In this document: piece by piece, positions 1 through 5,339 of the stretch
Layout of the letters: every line of letters begins with the position of its first letter
Numbering within the stretch: the first letter of the stretch is position 1
Assembly (NCBI GenBank): GCA_934670175.1
Contig: CAKUOX010000096.1
Coordinates: forward strand, 1-7,312
DNA: 7,312 bases
Reading direction: 5' to 3'
DNA from: an uncultured Clostridia bacterium
GTDB taxonomy: Bacteria; Bacillota; Clostridia; Christensenellales; Aristaeellaceae
Program-made: the position numbers and the translations under genes
Notes under the pieces: generated by a model
Told to the model about the DNA's origin: nothing
The model's input: only the letters and a program-made list of their open reading frames with translations
Database searches by the model: none

Positions 1-128
1 ACACGAATGCTATTTAAAAAGTTTTCAAATATTCCCACGGAATTCGTCTCCTTTCCAAGCGTTCCACATCCAGTCAAGCATACTGCGACCAGGATAATCA
101 TCACTGCGCATATGATTCTTGTTTTCAT
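1..128 (-). CDS. N-terminus of an unknown lipoprotein, cut by the left edge
   Basis: Reading leftward from an ATG at 128-126, 42 codons are open to the window edge, so the gene is partial at its 3' end. The protein begins with a textbook lipoprotein signal: Lys2 and Arg4, a hydrophobic stretch (residues 5-17), then the lipobox L-T-G-C at residues 18-21, followed by GTLGKE. Prolipoprotein signal peptidase would be expected to cut before Cys21, leaving the protein lipid-anchored on the outer face of the membrane. A strong Shine-Dalgarno sequence (GGGAGAGG) sits 4 bases upstream of the ATG, which supports this start. It lies 73 bp downstream of the cysteine-rich protein gene on the same strand with no visible terminator between, so the two may be co-transcribed. 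Too little of the mature protein is visible to assign a family. Confidence 0.8.
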   Translation of the reverse strand, partial: MKTRIICAVMIILVAVCLTGCGTLGKETNSVGIFENFLNSIR

Positions 129-201
129 ATATCCTCTCCCTTTCACTTATACTCCAAGTTTACTCCACTATGGCGTGGTTGGCAATGCAGACGCTTTGAA
201 A

Positions 202-879
202 TTACCCTAGCCAGTGATAATATATAATATCATCTGCTATACGGCAAAACTCGTACTCATCTTCAGTTTTAATGCAAAAATCCCACCATTGTTTCATATG
301 CTTCTCAAGTGTAGCTTCAATCGTTGCTTCCCTGCAGCAATCGCATTTCAGGTAGTAAAACCCATGCTTATTAACTCTAAGGAAATCCGAATCATGATAA
401 TAATCCCGTAGCTTGATATCAATCACGTCATCATATCGAACGACCCGATATATTGGATTTACGAACTCCTTGCCGAATTCCACAGGATCGACATTGCACA
501 GGTCACAGTATTCTTCCTCATCTGTATCTGTAAATAAATCCGCTGTTTGCGTCCAAGCCCTAATAGAATACTCGCCTTGTTCCGCTTTGTAATAGTGAAA
601 TCCTATTTCGGATGTTCCCAATTCCAACATTTTGTTACAAGCGCCGTACAGGCAATCTGAATTAGATGAGAAAAACTGAATGGCGTTCCTGCGCATCTGG
701 CATGCCAAATCGCATTGCTCCGAAGTCGATACGCGCGATATACACTGAGCCTCTCTTTTCTCTTTTCCTGCGCCCTCGCACAAACAAATCGGTTCTCCCA
801 ATGCTGTTCCTTCCAACAAGCAGATAAACAACAAAGCATATGTACCCATCGACCGCAAGAATAACTTTATCGTATTCAT
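202..879 (-). CDS. cysteine-rich secreted protein of unknown function
   Basis: The predicted protein has 225 aa. I chose the ATG at 879 over the longer GTG start at 927. The ATG puts a normal signal peptide at the N-terminus (MNTIKLFLRS, hydrophobic core at 12-22, likely cleavage after ALG at 26-28), and AGAAGG lies about 9 bases upstream. The GTG would bury that signal behind 16 residues. The mature part has 14 cysteines in an otherwise acidic and aromatic-rich chain: C32, C34, C46, C56, C60, C76, C81, C125 and C128 (CDLC), C179, C181 and C182 (CDCC), C202 and C212. An even number with CxC, CxxC and CxCC spacing fits either extracellular disulfides or metal binding; the sequence does not decide. 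I recognise no family. The partial lipoprotein gene follows on the same strand. Codon use is more AT-rich than in the genes right of 2850. Confidence 0.75.
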   Translation of the reverse strand: MNTIKLFLRSMGTYALLFICLLEGTALGEPICLCEGAGKEKREAQCISRVSTSEQCDLACQMRRNAIQFFSSNSDCLYGACNKMLELGTSEIGFHYYKAEQGEYSIRAWTQTADLFTDTDEEEYCDLCNVDPVEFGKEFVNPIYRVVRYDDVIDIKLRDYYHDSDFLRVNKHGFYYLKCDCCREATIEATLEKHMKQWWDFCIKTEDEYEFCRIADDIIYYHWLG

Positions 880-1083
880 ACACCTGTACCTTCTGGAGGT
901 AGCAAAACAAAGATCCTGTTCTGGCACCTCAGCCTGCCTTTCAATCGAATTGGTTATTAGTAATACGCTTCTCCAATCCCCGCATTGAGAACGTCAATCA
1001 ACGCTCCATGAAGTCTTTCCCCCCAACATCATAGCTGTCAACAGGAGATACGCTTCATTGTCTACAGTACCTGTCTACAAATA

Positions 1084-1089
1084 ATTATA
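1084..1089 (-). promoter_or_regulatory. candidate -10 box upstream of the cysteine-rich protein gene
   Basis: A perfect TATAAT is read on the minus strand, followed by ATTTG. The hexamer 17 bases upstream is CTTTCA, which matches only three of six positions of the -35 consensus, so the promoter is weak or activator-dependent if real. It would give a leader of about 200 bases before the ATG at 879. I found no better promoter nearer the gene. Confidence 0.3.
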
Positions 1090-1165
1090 GCGCAAAATTT
1101 CGGAAATGAAAGAGGTTCGAACCGAAAATTCGGAGGCGTCGAGACAGGAGATCGTTTTGCAGATT

Positions 1166-1207
1166 TATACAAAAGGATCCTTGGAAATACCATCTTTCCA
1201 AGGATCC
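1166..1207 (-). terminator. rho-independent terminator after the 349-aa secreted protein gene
   Basis: There is a perfect 13-bp stem (GGATCCTTGGAAA at 1175-1187 against 1195-1207) with a 7-base loop. On the minus strand it is followed directly by TTTTGTATA. It lies about 90 bases past the stop codon of the 349-aa gene and is oriented to end its transcript. The stem and the T-tract side are nearly identical to the terminator of tRNA-Lys at 2532-2572; 23 bases at 1166-1188 match exactly. Confidence 0.75.
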
Positions 1208-1208
1208 A

Positions 1209-1235
1209 CAGGATGTTGACAAAATCAACATCCTG
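1209..1235. repeat. perfect inverted repeat (hairpin), 11-bp stem
   Basis: The arm CAGGATGTTGA (1209-1219) is exactly complementary to 1225-1235, with a 5-base loop CAAAA. Neither side has a T-tract, so it is not a standalone intrinsic terminator. It sits one base from the terminator stem at 1175-1207, within the expected 3' untranslated region of the 349-aa gene. Confidence 0.7.
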
Positions 1236-1261
1236 AAGCAGCGATTGCTCATCACTGCTTC
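1235..1261. repeat. imperfect inverted repeat (hairpin), 10 paired positions with one mismatch
   Basis: GAAGCAG (1235-1241) pairs with CTGCTTC (1255-1261). After one C/A mismatch, GAT (1243-1245) pairs with ATC (1251-1253), leaving a 5-base loop. It abuts the 11-bp hairpin at 1209-1235, so in a minus-strand transcript it would be the first of three consecutive stem-loops after the stop codon at 1299. Confidence 0.55.
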
Positions 1262-1298
1262 TTAGTAGTACTGTTGCTGTCGTAGATTAAAAAATATA

Positions 1299-2348
1299 TC
1301 ACTTTTTTATTATAACAATACATGAATTATAAACTATCTCTTCGTCTACAGATATAGCTTCTGTGAGGCCGAATGCTTCTTCGCGCCTATTGTTAGCAAA
1401 AATTTCCTTCAGACTTCCATCTCTCAGCGACAGGATACCAACTCGATCACAGCTCCATGCGTATGAATACACATAATCCGGTGATGAATAAGCATAGTCT
1501 GACATTATCAGCGCTATACAGTCATCCTCTAAAGCCACGCCACGTTCACCGACATATCGGTTCTTGATAACGATTTGATCGCCCGATGTACTCATGCATC
1601 TCGAAATCTGGCCGCTTTGCACATCGGCACGCATTGCTTCAAGACGGATATCATTCGTCGTTTCTTCCGAAACCATATAGAAAAACAGAATTTCCCTATT
1701 ATTTAACCACACAGCAGTTGGCATAGTATCATAAGGTTTTTCCGTGCCCCAATTATACGCATCACACTCAAGGGCTATCCTGGTTATCCTTCCATCCGGT
1801 TCAATACATATTAAATCCCCATCTATAAACGCAATTTCTCCGTTTTCTGATACAACCGGCTTGAAAAACTCATTCTCCGCATACATAGATATTCCACCGT
1901 TATCTGCCGAATATAACAATTCCACATTTAGAGTGCTCGCTCTATAAATCCCAGTTCGGTTGAAATAATAAAGCCAATTATCCACATAAGCCAGAATCAA
2001 TTCAGCTTCAATATCCGAAAATGATAAATCAGTTTCCATCATTTTTCCTTCGTTCCATAGATATAAATCGACTTCTTGAGCATACTCGTTGTAAAACGCC
2101 AGCAAGGGCTTATTATCGACATAGCCCGATATAAAATATGCACTGGGATATGAACAAACATATTGATCTCGAGAATTATGATCGGATGTCTCCGTTTCCG
2201 ACACTCTTCTTCCCAAGTTTAACCCTTTCATGGAGCTTAAATCCAGACAATCCGCGTAATAGTCCGTCAAATAAGCAATTCTATTCTCTGCGAAAGATGA
2301 TGAACCAATAAAACAAATTACAAGTAGAATAACAATTATTCTCTTCAT
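1299..2348 (-). CDS. secreted protein of unknown function, possible beta-propeller
   Basis: The predicted protein has 349 aa. The start is firm: AAGGAGG lies 9 bases before the ATG. Residues 1-20 form a signal peptide (MKR, hydrophobic core 4-14, GSSSFA before the likely cut at 20/21), and no lipobox is present, so the mature protein is probably released or wall-associated. The chain is rich in Tyr, Asp, Glu and beta-branched residues. It has recurring strand-turn-strand phrases such as LLAFYNEYAQEVDLYLW (83-98), DNWLYYFNRTGIYRA (123-137), GEIAFIDGDLICIEPDGRI (170-188) and VGILSLRDGSLKEIF (303-317). These resemble the blades of bacterial extracytoplasmic propeller or TolB-like proteins, but I cannot count blades or name a family. 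It has seven cysteines after the signal. It appears monocistronic, between the tRNA-Lys terminator upstream and its own terminator downstream. No clear promoter is visible before it. Confidence 0.75.
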   Translation of the reverse strand: MKRIIVILLVICFIGSSSFAENRIAYLTDYYADCLDLSSMKGLNLGRRVSETETSDHNSRDQYVCSYPSAYFISGYVDNKPLLAFYNEYAQEVDLYLWNEGKMMETDLSFSDIEAELILAYVDNWLYYFNRTGIYRASTLNVELLYSADNGGISMYAENEFFKPVVSENGEIAFIDGDLICIEPDGRITRIALECDAYNWGTEKPYDTMPTAVWLNNREILFFYMVSEETTNDIRLEAMRADVQSGQISRCMSTSGDQIVIKNRYVGERGVALEDDCIALIMSDYAYSSPDYVYSYAWSCDRVGILSLRDGSLKEIFANNRREEAFGLTEAISVDEEIVYNSCIVIIKK

Positions 2349-2531
2349 GTATAATTACCTCCTTATACATGCGCTTTACCCACCGAACCGGTGAAAAAAA
2401 TCATAACCCTGCTGCGCCGGCGCAGCAGAAGCATTTCAACGCTCAAGGAAGCAGCTCGCCCATTGCGACCAACTCACCGAGGAAGACGGCACCGCCGCAG
2501 ACGTAATGCTCCGCTTCTCCGACTATAAACG
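2349..2531. other. 183-bp spacer with palindrome and possible coding remnant
   Basis: This is the upstream region of the 349-aa gene. It holds the Shine-Dalgarno sequence of that gene, a small CACCG/CGGTG inverted repeat (around 2380-2392), a 20-bp perfect palindrome (2409-2428) and then about 100 bp of distinctly GC-rich sequence. That last part reads openly on both strands without a start codon backed by a ribosome binding site. On the plus strand (about 2429-2530) it gives a hydrophilic segment including QLAHCDQLTEEDGTAADVML. On the minus strand it gives TFIVGEAEHYVCGGAVFLGE and onward to a TGA at 2445-2443. Either could be the eroded end of an old gene; neither is recognisable to me. Confidence 0.3.
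2409..2428. repeat. 20-bp perfect palindrome
   Basis: CTGCTGCGCC is followed immediately by its exact reverse complement, with no spacer. As RNA it could form an 8-bp GC-rich stem with a CCGG loop. It could also be a dyad binding site for a dimeric regulator. It lies 60 bp upstream of the 349-aa gene. No T-tract follows directly on either strand, though on the minus strand TTTTTT occurs several bases further on, so a weak terminator cannot be excluded. Confidence 0.6.
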
Positions 2532-2572
2532 TATACAAAAGGATCCTTGGAAATGTTATCTTCCAAGGATCC
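2532..2572 (-). terminator. rho-independent terminator of tRNA-Lys
   Basis: There is a perfect 12-bp stem (GGATCCTTGGAA at 2541-2552 against 2561-2572) with an 8-base loop, followed on the minus strand by TTTTGTATA. It begins only three bases beyond the CCA end of the tRNA. It is a close copy of the terminator at 1166-1207, differing in loop length and in one lost base pair next to the loop. Confidence 0.85.
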
Positions 2573-2575
2573 ATC

Positions 2576-2651
2576 TGGTACACCTTCAGGGGCTCGAACC
2601 CTGGACACCCTGATTAAGAGTCAGGTGCTCTACCAACTGAGCTAAAGGTGC
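2576..2651 (-). tRNA. tRNA-Lys (anticodon CTT)
   Basis: This is a 76-base tRNA read on the minus strand with every arm intact. The acceptor stem is GCACCTT/AAGGTGT (closing G1-U72 wobble), the D arm contains GCTCAGTTGGTAGAGC, and the anticodon stem CCTGA/TCAGG surrounds the loop CTCTTAA. The T arm is CAGGG-TTCGAGC-CCCTG, the discriminator base is A, and CCA is encoded. Anticodon CTT decodes AAG lysine codons, matching the G-ending codon preference of the GC-rich genes nearby. It has its own consensus promoter upstream and a terminator directly downstream, so it is a single-gene transcription unit. It is divergent from the phosphate transporter gene. Confidence 0.95.
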
Positions 2652-2670
2652 ATGTCCAATCGACTTATAT

Positions 2671-2699
2671 ATATTACATCACGAAGACGTAGTTGTCAA
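2671..2699 (-). promoter_or_regulatory. sigma-A promoter of tRNA-Lys
   Basis: On the minus strand, TTGACA (2699-2694) and TAATAT (2676-2671) are separated by exactly 17 bases. The -10 box ends 19 bases before the first tRNA base, leaving a short 5' leader for RNase P to remove. The -35 is a perfect consensus, as expected for a strongly expressed stable RNA gene. Confidence 0.85.
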
Positions 2700-2775
2700 T
2701 ACTTTCAAATGTTAATTTGTGCAGCAGGCATCGCGCCCCCTCTCCCCAGCCTGTGCTCCTTCGACCTTACAAAGA

Positions 2776-2820
2776 TTTGATGTTTTCCCGATAAAACGTT
2801 TGATGTTTTACGGCTATACT
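2776..2820 (+). promoter_or_regulatory. candidate promoter/operator of the phosphate transporter gene
   Basis: The sequence TTTGATGTTTT occurs twice in direct orientation (2776-2786 and 2799-2809). The copies are 23 bp apart, close to two helical turns. A -10-like TATACT follows at 2815-2820, 32 bp before the ATG. No good -35 hexamer lies at the right distance from it (TAAAAC at 2792-2797), which is typical of promoters that depend on an activator bound at direct repeats. A GTTTT/AAAAC inverted repeat (2782-2786, 2793-2797) overlaps. PhoB/PhoP proteins bind tandem direct repeats, and a regulator of that family is encoded just downstream, so autologous control is plausible but unproven. Confidence 0.4.
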
Positions 2821-2852
2821 GAATTCATACGGTTGAAAAAGGAGCAAATTGC

Positions 2853-4598
2853 ATGAGTATTTTTGACGCGCTGAACATGATCGGCGGGCTTTGCCTGTTC
2901 CTGTTTGGCATGAACATCATGGGACAGGCACTGGAAAAGCGGGCGGGAAGCAAGCTGCGCACCCTGCTCGGCAAAATGACCGGACGGAAAATTGCAGGTT
3001 TTCTGACGGGACTTGGCATCACCGCCGTGATCCAGAGCTCGTCCGCCACGACGGTCATGGTGGTCGGCTTTGTCAATTCCGGCCTGATGACGCTGAAGCA
3101 GGCCATCAACGTGATTATGGGCGCGAACGTCGGCACCACCGTCACCGCATGGATCCTCAGTCTGGGCGGCATCAGCAGCAGCGCGCTCTGGGTAAAGCTG
3201 CTCAAGCCTACCTCGTTTACGCCCGTGCTGGCACTGGTCGGCATCATACTGTTCATGTTCTGCAAAAACAGCCGCAAGAAGGACAGCGGTCTGATTCTGC
3301 TGGGCTTCGCCACGCTGATGTTCGGCATGGAGACGATGAGCAGCGCCGTTTCCGGCCTGAAAGACGTGCCGGGCTTCAGGGATCTGTTTCTCATGTTCAC
3401 CAATCCCATTCTGGGCGTGCTGGCGGGCGCGCTGCTGACGGCCATCATTCAGTCCAGCTCCGCTTCGGTCGGCATTCTGCAGGCGCTGGCTGTGACGGGG
3501 CTGGTCAGCTACGGCGCGGCGATTCCCATCATCATGGGACAGAATATCGGCACCTGCATCACGGCCATTCTTTCCTCCATCGGCACGAACAAGAACGCGC
3601 GCCGGGCGGCAATCGTCCACCTGATGTTCAATATCATCGGCACGGTCGTCTGGCTGAGCGTGTTCAGCCTGGTAAAGCTGCTGGCCGCGCCCGCGCTGCT
3701 GACGCAGCCGGCTACGATGTTCGGAATCGCCGTGGCGCATTCGGTGTTCAATATACTCTGCACGGCGCTGCTGCTGCCGCTCTCAGGTCTTCTGGAGCGC
3801 CTGGCGTTCCTGCTGGTGCCTGAAAAGGCGAAGGCGGACGAGACCGCCACGCTGCTGGACGAACGCCTGCTTGCCACGCCCCCGCTCGCGCTGGAGCGCT
3901 GCCATTCGCTGGTATCCAAAATGGCGGCGGATGCGGACAACGCGCTGCGGCTCAGCCTGAGCACCGTACGCAAATTCGACCCGCAGGCGGCCTGGCGCGT
4001 CCGCGAGGAGGAGGATCAGACCGACCGCTACGAGGACGCCGTGAGCACCTATCTGATTCAGCTCAGCGCACAGCCGCTGAATCAGGCGGACTGCGAGGAG
4101 ATCACCGCCATGCTCAAGTATATCGGCGATTTTGAGCGCATTGCCGACCACGCCGTGGACATTCTCAAATCTGCGGAGGAAATGCGCGACAAGAAGATCG
4201 CGTTCTCGCGCGACGCGGAGGCGGAGCTGAGCGTGCTGATGCGCGCCGTCGAGGAAATACTGCGCCTGTCCTTCCAGGCGTTCCACGAAAGCGACGCGGC
4301 GCTGGCCGCGCAGGTCGAGCCGCTGGAGCAGGTTATCGACAGTCTGAAGGAACAGCTGCGCACGCGCCACATACTGCGCATGACAAAGGGCGAATGCAGC
4401 GCCGAAGCGGGCTTTGTGTGGGCGGATCTGCTGACCAGCCTGGAGCGCACCGCCGACCACTGCTCGAACATTGCGGGCTGCGTGATGGATATTGCCCGCC
4501 ATCGCCTTTCTCTGCACGATACGCTGCGCCGCACCAAGGGCGGTGAGGGCGACTTCGACGCGCTGTACGAGCGCTACGCGAACCAGTTTGCAGTTTAA
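2853..4598 (+). CDS. Na+/phosphate cotransporter with C-terminal PhoU-like domain
   Basis: The 581-aa membrane protein would take up inorganic phosphate together with sodium (NptA/YjbB-like Na/Pi cotransporter family). The membrane half (about 1-320) shows the internal duplication of the family: QSSSATT at 61-67 with GANVGTT at 90-96, and QSSSA at 200-204 with GQNIGTC at 229-235. The QSSS motifs form the substrate and sodium site in this family. The cytoplasmic half (about 345-560) is helical and PhoU-like, with two typical metal-binding style signatures: GDFERIADHAVDI (425-437) and TSLERTADHCSNI (528-540). The length is usual for fused family members. AAGGAG lies 8 bases upstream of the ATG. 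The gene stands alone between a divergent tRNA and a promoter for the two-component genes, and the context suggests use under phosphate limitation. Some relatives were annotated as exporters, so the transport direction is inferred. Confidence 0.92.
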   Translation: MSIFDALNMIGGLCLFLFGMNIMGQALEKRAGSKLRTLLGKMTGRKIAGFLTGLGITAVIQSSSATTVMVVGFVNSGLMTLKQAINVIMGANVGTTVTAWILSLGGISSSALWVKLLKPTSFTPVLALVGIILFMFCKNSRKKDSGLILLGFATLMFGMETMSSAVSGLKDVPGFRDLFLMFTNPILGVLAGALLTAIIQSSSASVGILQALAVTGLVSYGAAIPIIMGQNIGTCITAILSSIGTNKNARRAAIVHLMFNIIGTVVWLSVFSLVKLLAAPALLTQPATMFGIAVAHSVFNILCTALLLPLSGLLERLAFLLVPEKAKADETATLLDERLLATPPLALERCHSLVSKMAADADNALRLSLSTVRKFDPQAAWRVREEEDQTDRYEDAVSTYLIQLSAQPLNQADCEEITAMLKYIGDFERIADHAVDILKSAEEMRDKKIAFSRDAEAELSVLMRAVEEILRLSFQAFHESDAALAAQVEPLEQVIDSLKEQLRTRHILRMTKGECSAEAGFVWADLLTSLERTADHCSNIAGCVMDIARHRLSLHDTLRRTKGGEGDFDALYERYANQFAV

Positions 4599-4602
4599 GC
4601 CT

Positions 4603-4631
4603 TTGCACTGCGCCGCATCATAGTGTATAAT
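4603..4631 (+). promoter_or_regulatory. sigma-A promoter of the two-component operon
   Basis: TTGCAC (4603-4608) and a perfect TATAAT (4626-4631) are separated by 17 bp, within the 63-bp gap between the transporter stop and the regulator start. This suggests that the regulator and kinase have their own basal transcription besides any read-through from the transporter gene. No terminator hairpin is visible in the gap. Confidence 0.8.
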
Positions 4632-4661
4632 ATACATAAAAAAAACCTTTGAGGTGATTTC

Positions 4662-5339
4662 ATGATCTTCTGTGTGGAAGACGATGCGGCCATTCGCAAG
4701 CTGATGATCTATGCGCTCAACGCGGCGGGCTTTGACGCAATGGGCTTTGAGGACGGTTCGGCCTTCTTTGAAGCACTGAATGAACAAAAACCGCAAATGG
4801 TGATGCTGGACATCATGCTGCCCGGCGAGGACGGCATCACCATTTTGAAAAAGCTGCGCGCCCGAAGCGACACGCGCCGCGTGCCCGTCATCATGACGAC
4901 CGCAAAGGGCGAGGAATACGACAAGGTCATCGCGCTGGATCTGGGTGCGGACGATTATCTGGCCAAGCCCTTCGGCATGCTGGAAATGGTGTCCCGCGTG
5001 CGCGCCGTACTGCGCAGAATGGAGCCGATCGTCCCGCAGGAGGCCTGCCTGGAGGCGGGCGCGCTGGTGCTGGACAGCGTTTCCCACCACGTTCTGGTGG
5101 ATGGCCGCGAGATTCCCCTGACGCTGAAGGAATATGACCTTCTATTTATCCTGATGAACAACCGCGGGCGCGCGTTCACGCGGGACGCGCTGCTCTCTGC
5201 GGTCTGGAACGACGACTTCATGGGCGAAACCCGCACGGTGGACGTGCATATCGGCACGCTGCGCGCCAAGCTCGGCGCGTGCGCGTCGCTGATCGAAACG
5301 GTGCGCGGCGTGGGCTACAGAATGCGAGGCGACAAATGA
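4662..5339 (+). CDS. OmpR/PhoB-family response regulator
   Basis: This 225-aa DNA-binding transcription factor is expected to be phosphorylated by the adjacent kinase. The receiver domain (1-118) has the acidic pocket E6-D7, phospho-acceptor D50 in MVMLDIMLPGEDG, switch residue T80 in VIMTTAKGEE, and K102 in YLAKPF. The winged-helix DNA-binding domain (about 128-223) has the usual LTLKEYDLLFILMNNRGRAFTR-type start, the recognition helix region RTVDVHIGTLRAKLG (191-205) and the terminal hairpin ETVRGVGYRM (212-221). All catalytic residues are present and the length is normal. The start has a good ribosome binding site (GAGGTG, 6 bases upstream). The gene overlaps the kinase gene by four bases. 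PhoB, PhoP, WalR and related regulators look alike; the neighbouring phosphate transporter favours a Pho role, but the sequence alone does not prove it. Confidence 0.93.
   Translation: MIFCVEDDAAIRKLMIYALNAAGFDAMGFEDGSAFFEALNEQKPQMVMLDIMLPGEDGITILKKLRARSDTRRVPVIMTTAKGEEYDKVIALDLGADDYLAKPFGMLEMVSRVRAVLRRMEPIVPQEACLEAGALVLDSVSHHVLVDGREIPLTLKEYDLLFILMNNRGRAFTRDALLSAVWNDDFMGETRTVDVHIGTLRAKLGACASLIETVRGVGYRMRGDK

Larger units (their letters stand above)
880..1298. other. 419-bp gene-free stretch: regulatory and structured RNA region
   Basis: No convincing gene is present. The part nearest 1298 is the 3' region of the 349-aa gene and contains three consecutive hairpins ending in a T-tract (described separately). 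The part nearest 880 is upstream sequence of the cysteine-rich protein gene and contains one candidate -10 box. Two other elements stand out: the 10-bp palindrome GGTTCGAACC at 1114-1123, and a short inverted repeat CCGAA-AA-TTCGG at 1122-1133. The only plus-strand reading frame starting with ATG here (1106 onward, 37 codons) has no ribosome binding site and runs through the hairpins, so I do not call it. Confidence 0.6.

Noticed and set aside
7..210. 67-codon plus-strand frame at the left edge
   Set aside because: No ribosome binding site, and it lies opposite a clear lipoprotein start on the minus strand.
880..927. GTG start for the cysteine-rich protein, adding 16 residues
   Set aside because: It would place an Arg- and Tyr-containing segment before a normal signal peptide; the internal ATG with AGAAGG upstream fits better.
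1106..1219. Small plus-strand ORF beginning MKEVRTENSEASRQ
   Set aside because: No Shine-Dalgarno sequence, and it runs through the terminator and the arm of the next hairpin.
1166..2572. CRISPR array or transposon ends suggested by repeated inverted repeats
   Set aside because: Only two copies, 1.37 kb apart, each directly after a minus-strand gene and each followed by a T-tract; no transposase lies between them.
2814..3740. 308-codon minus-strand frame opposite the transporter gene
   Set aside because: Low-complexity composition (Gln, His, Arg, Ala, Asp) typical of a mirror frame; it covers the transporter's promoter, start and first half.
3783..5090. 435-codon open frame on the minus strand opposite the transporter and regulator genes
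   Set aside because: It is antisense to two well-defined genes, is rich in Gln, Arg, His and Ala as expected from the reverse of GC-rich codons, and has no ribosome binding site or recognisable domain.
5279..5335. Extended N-terminus of the kinase
   Set aside because: It would overlap the regulator gene by 61 bases and add a basic, unmotivated leader; the ATGA overlap start at 5336 has a ribosome binding site and places the membrane segment at the N-terminus.
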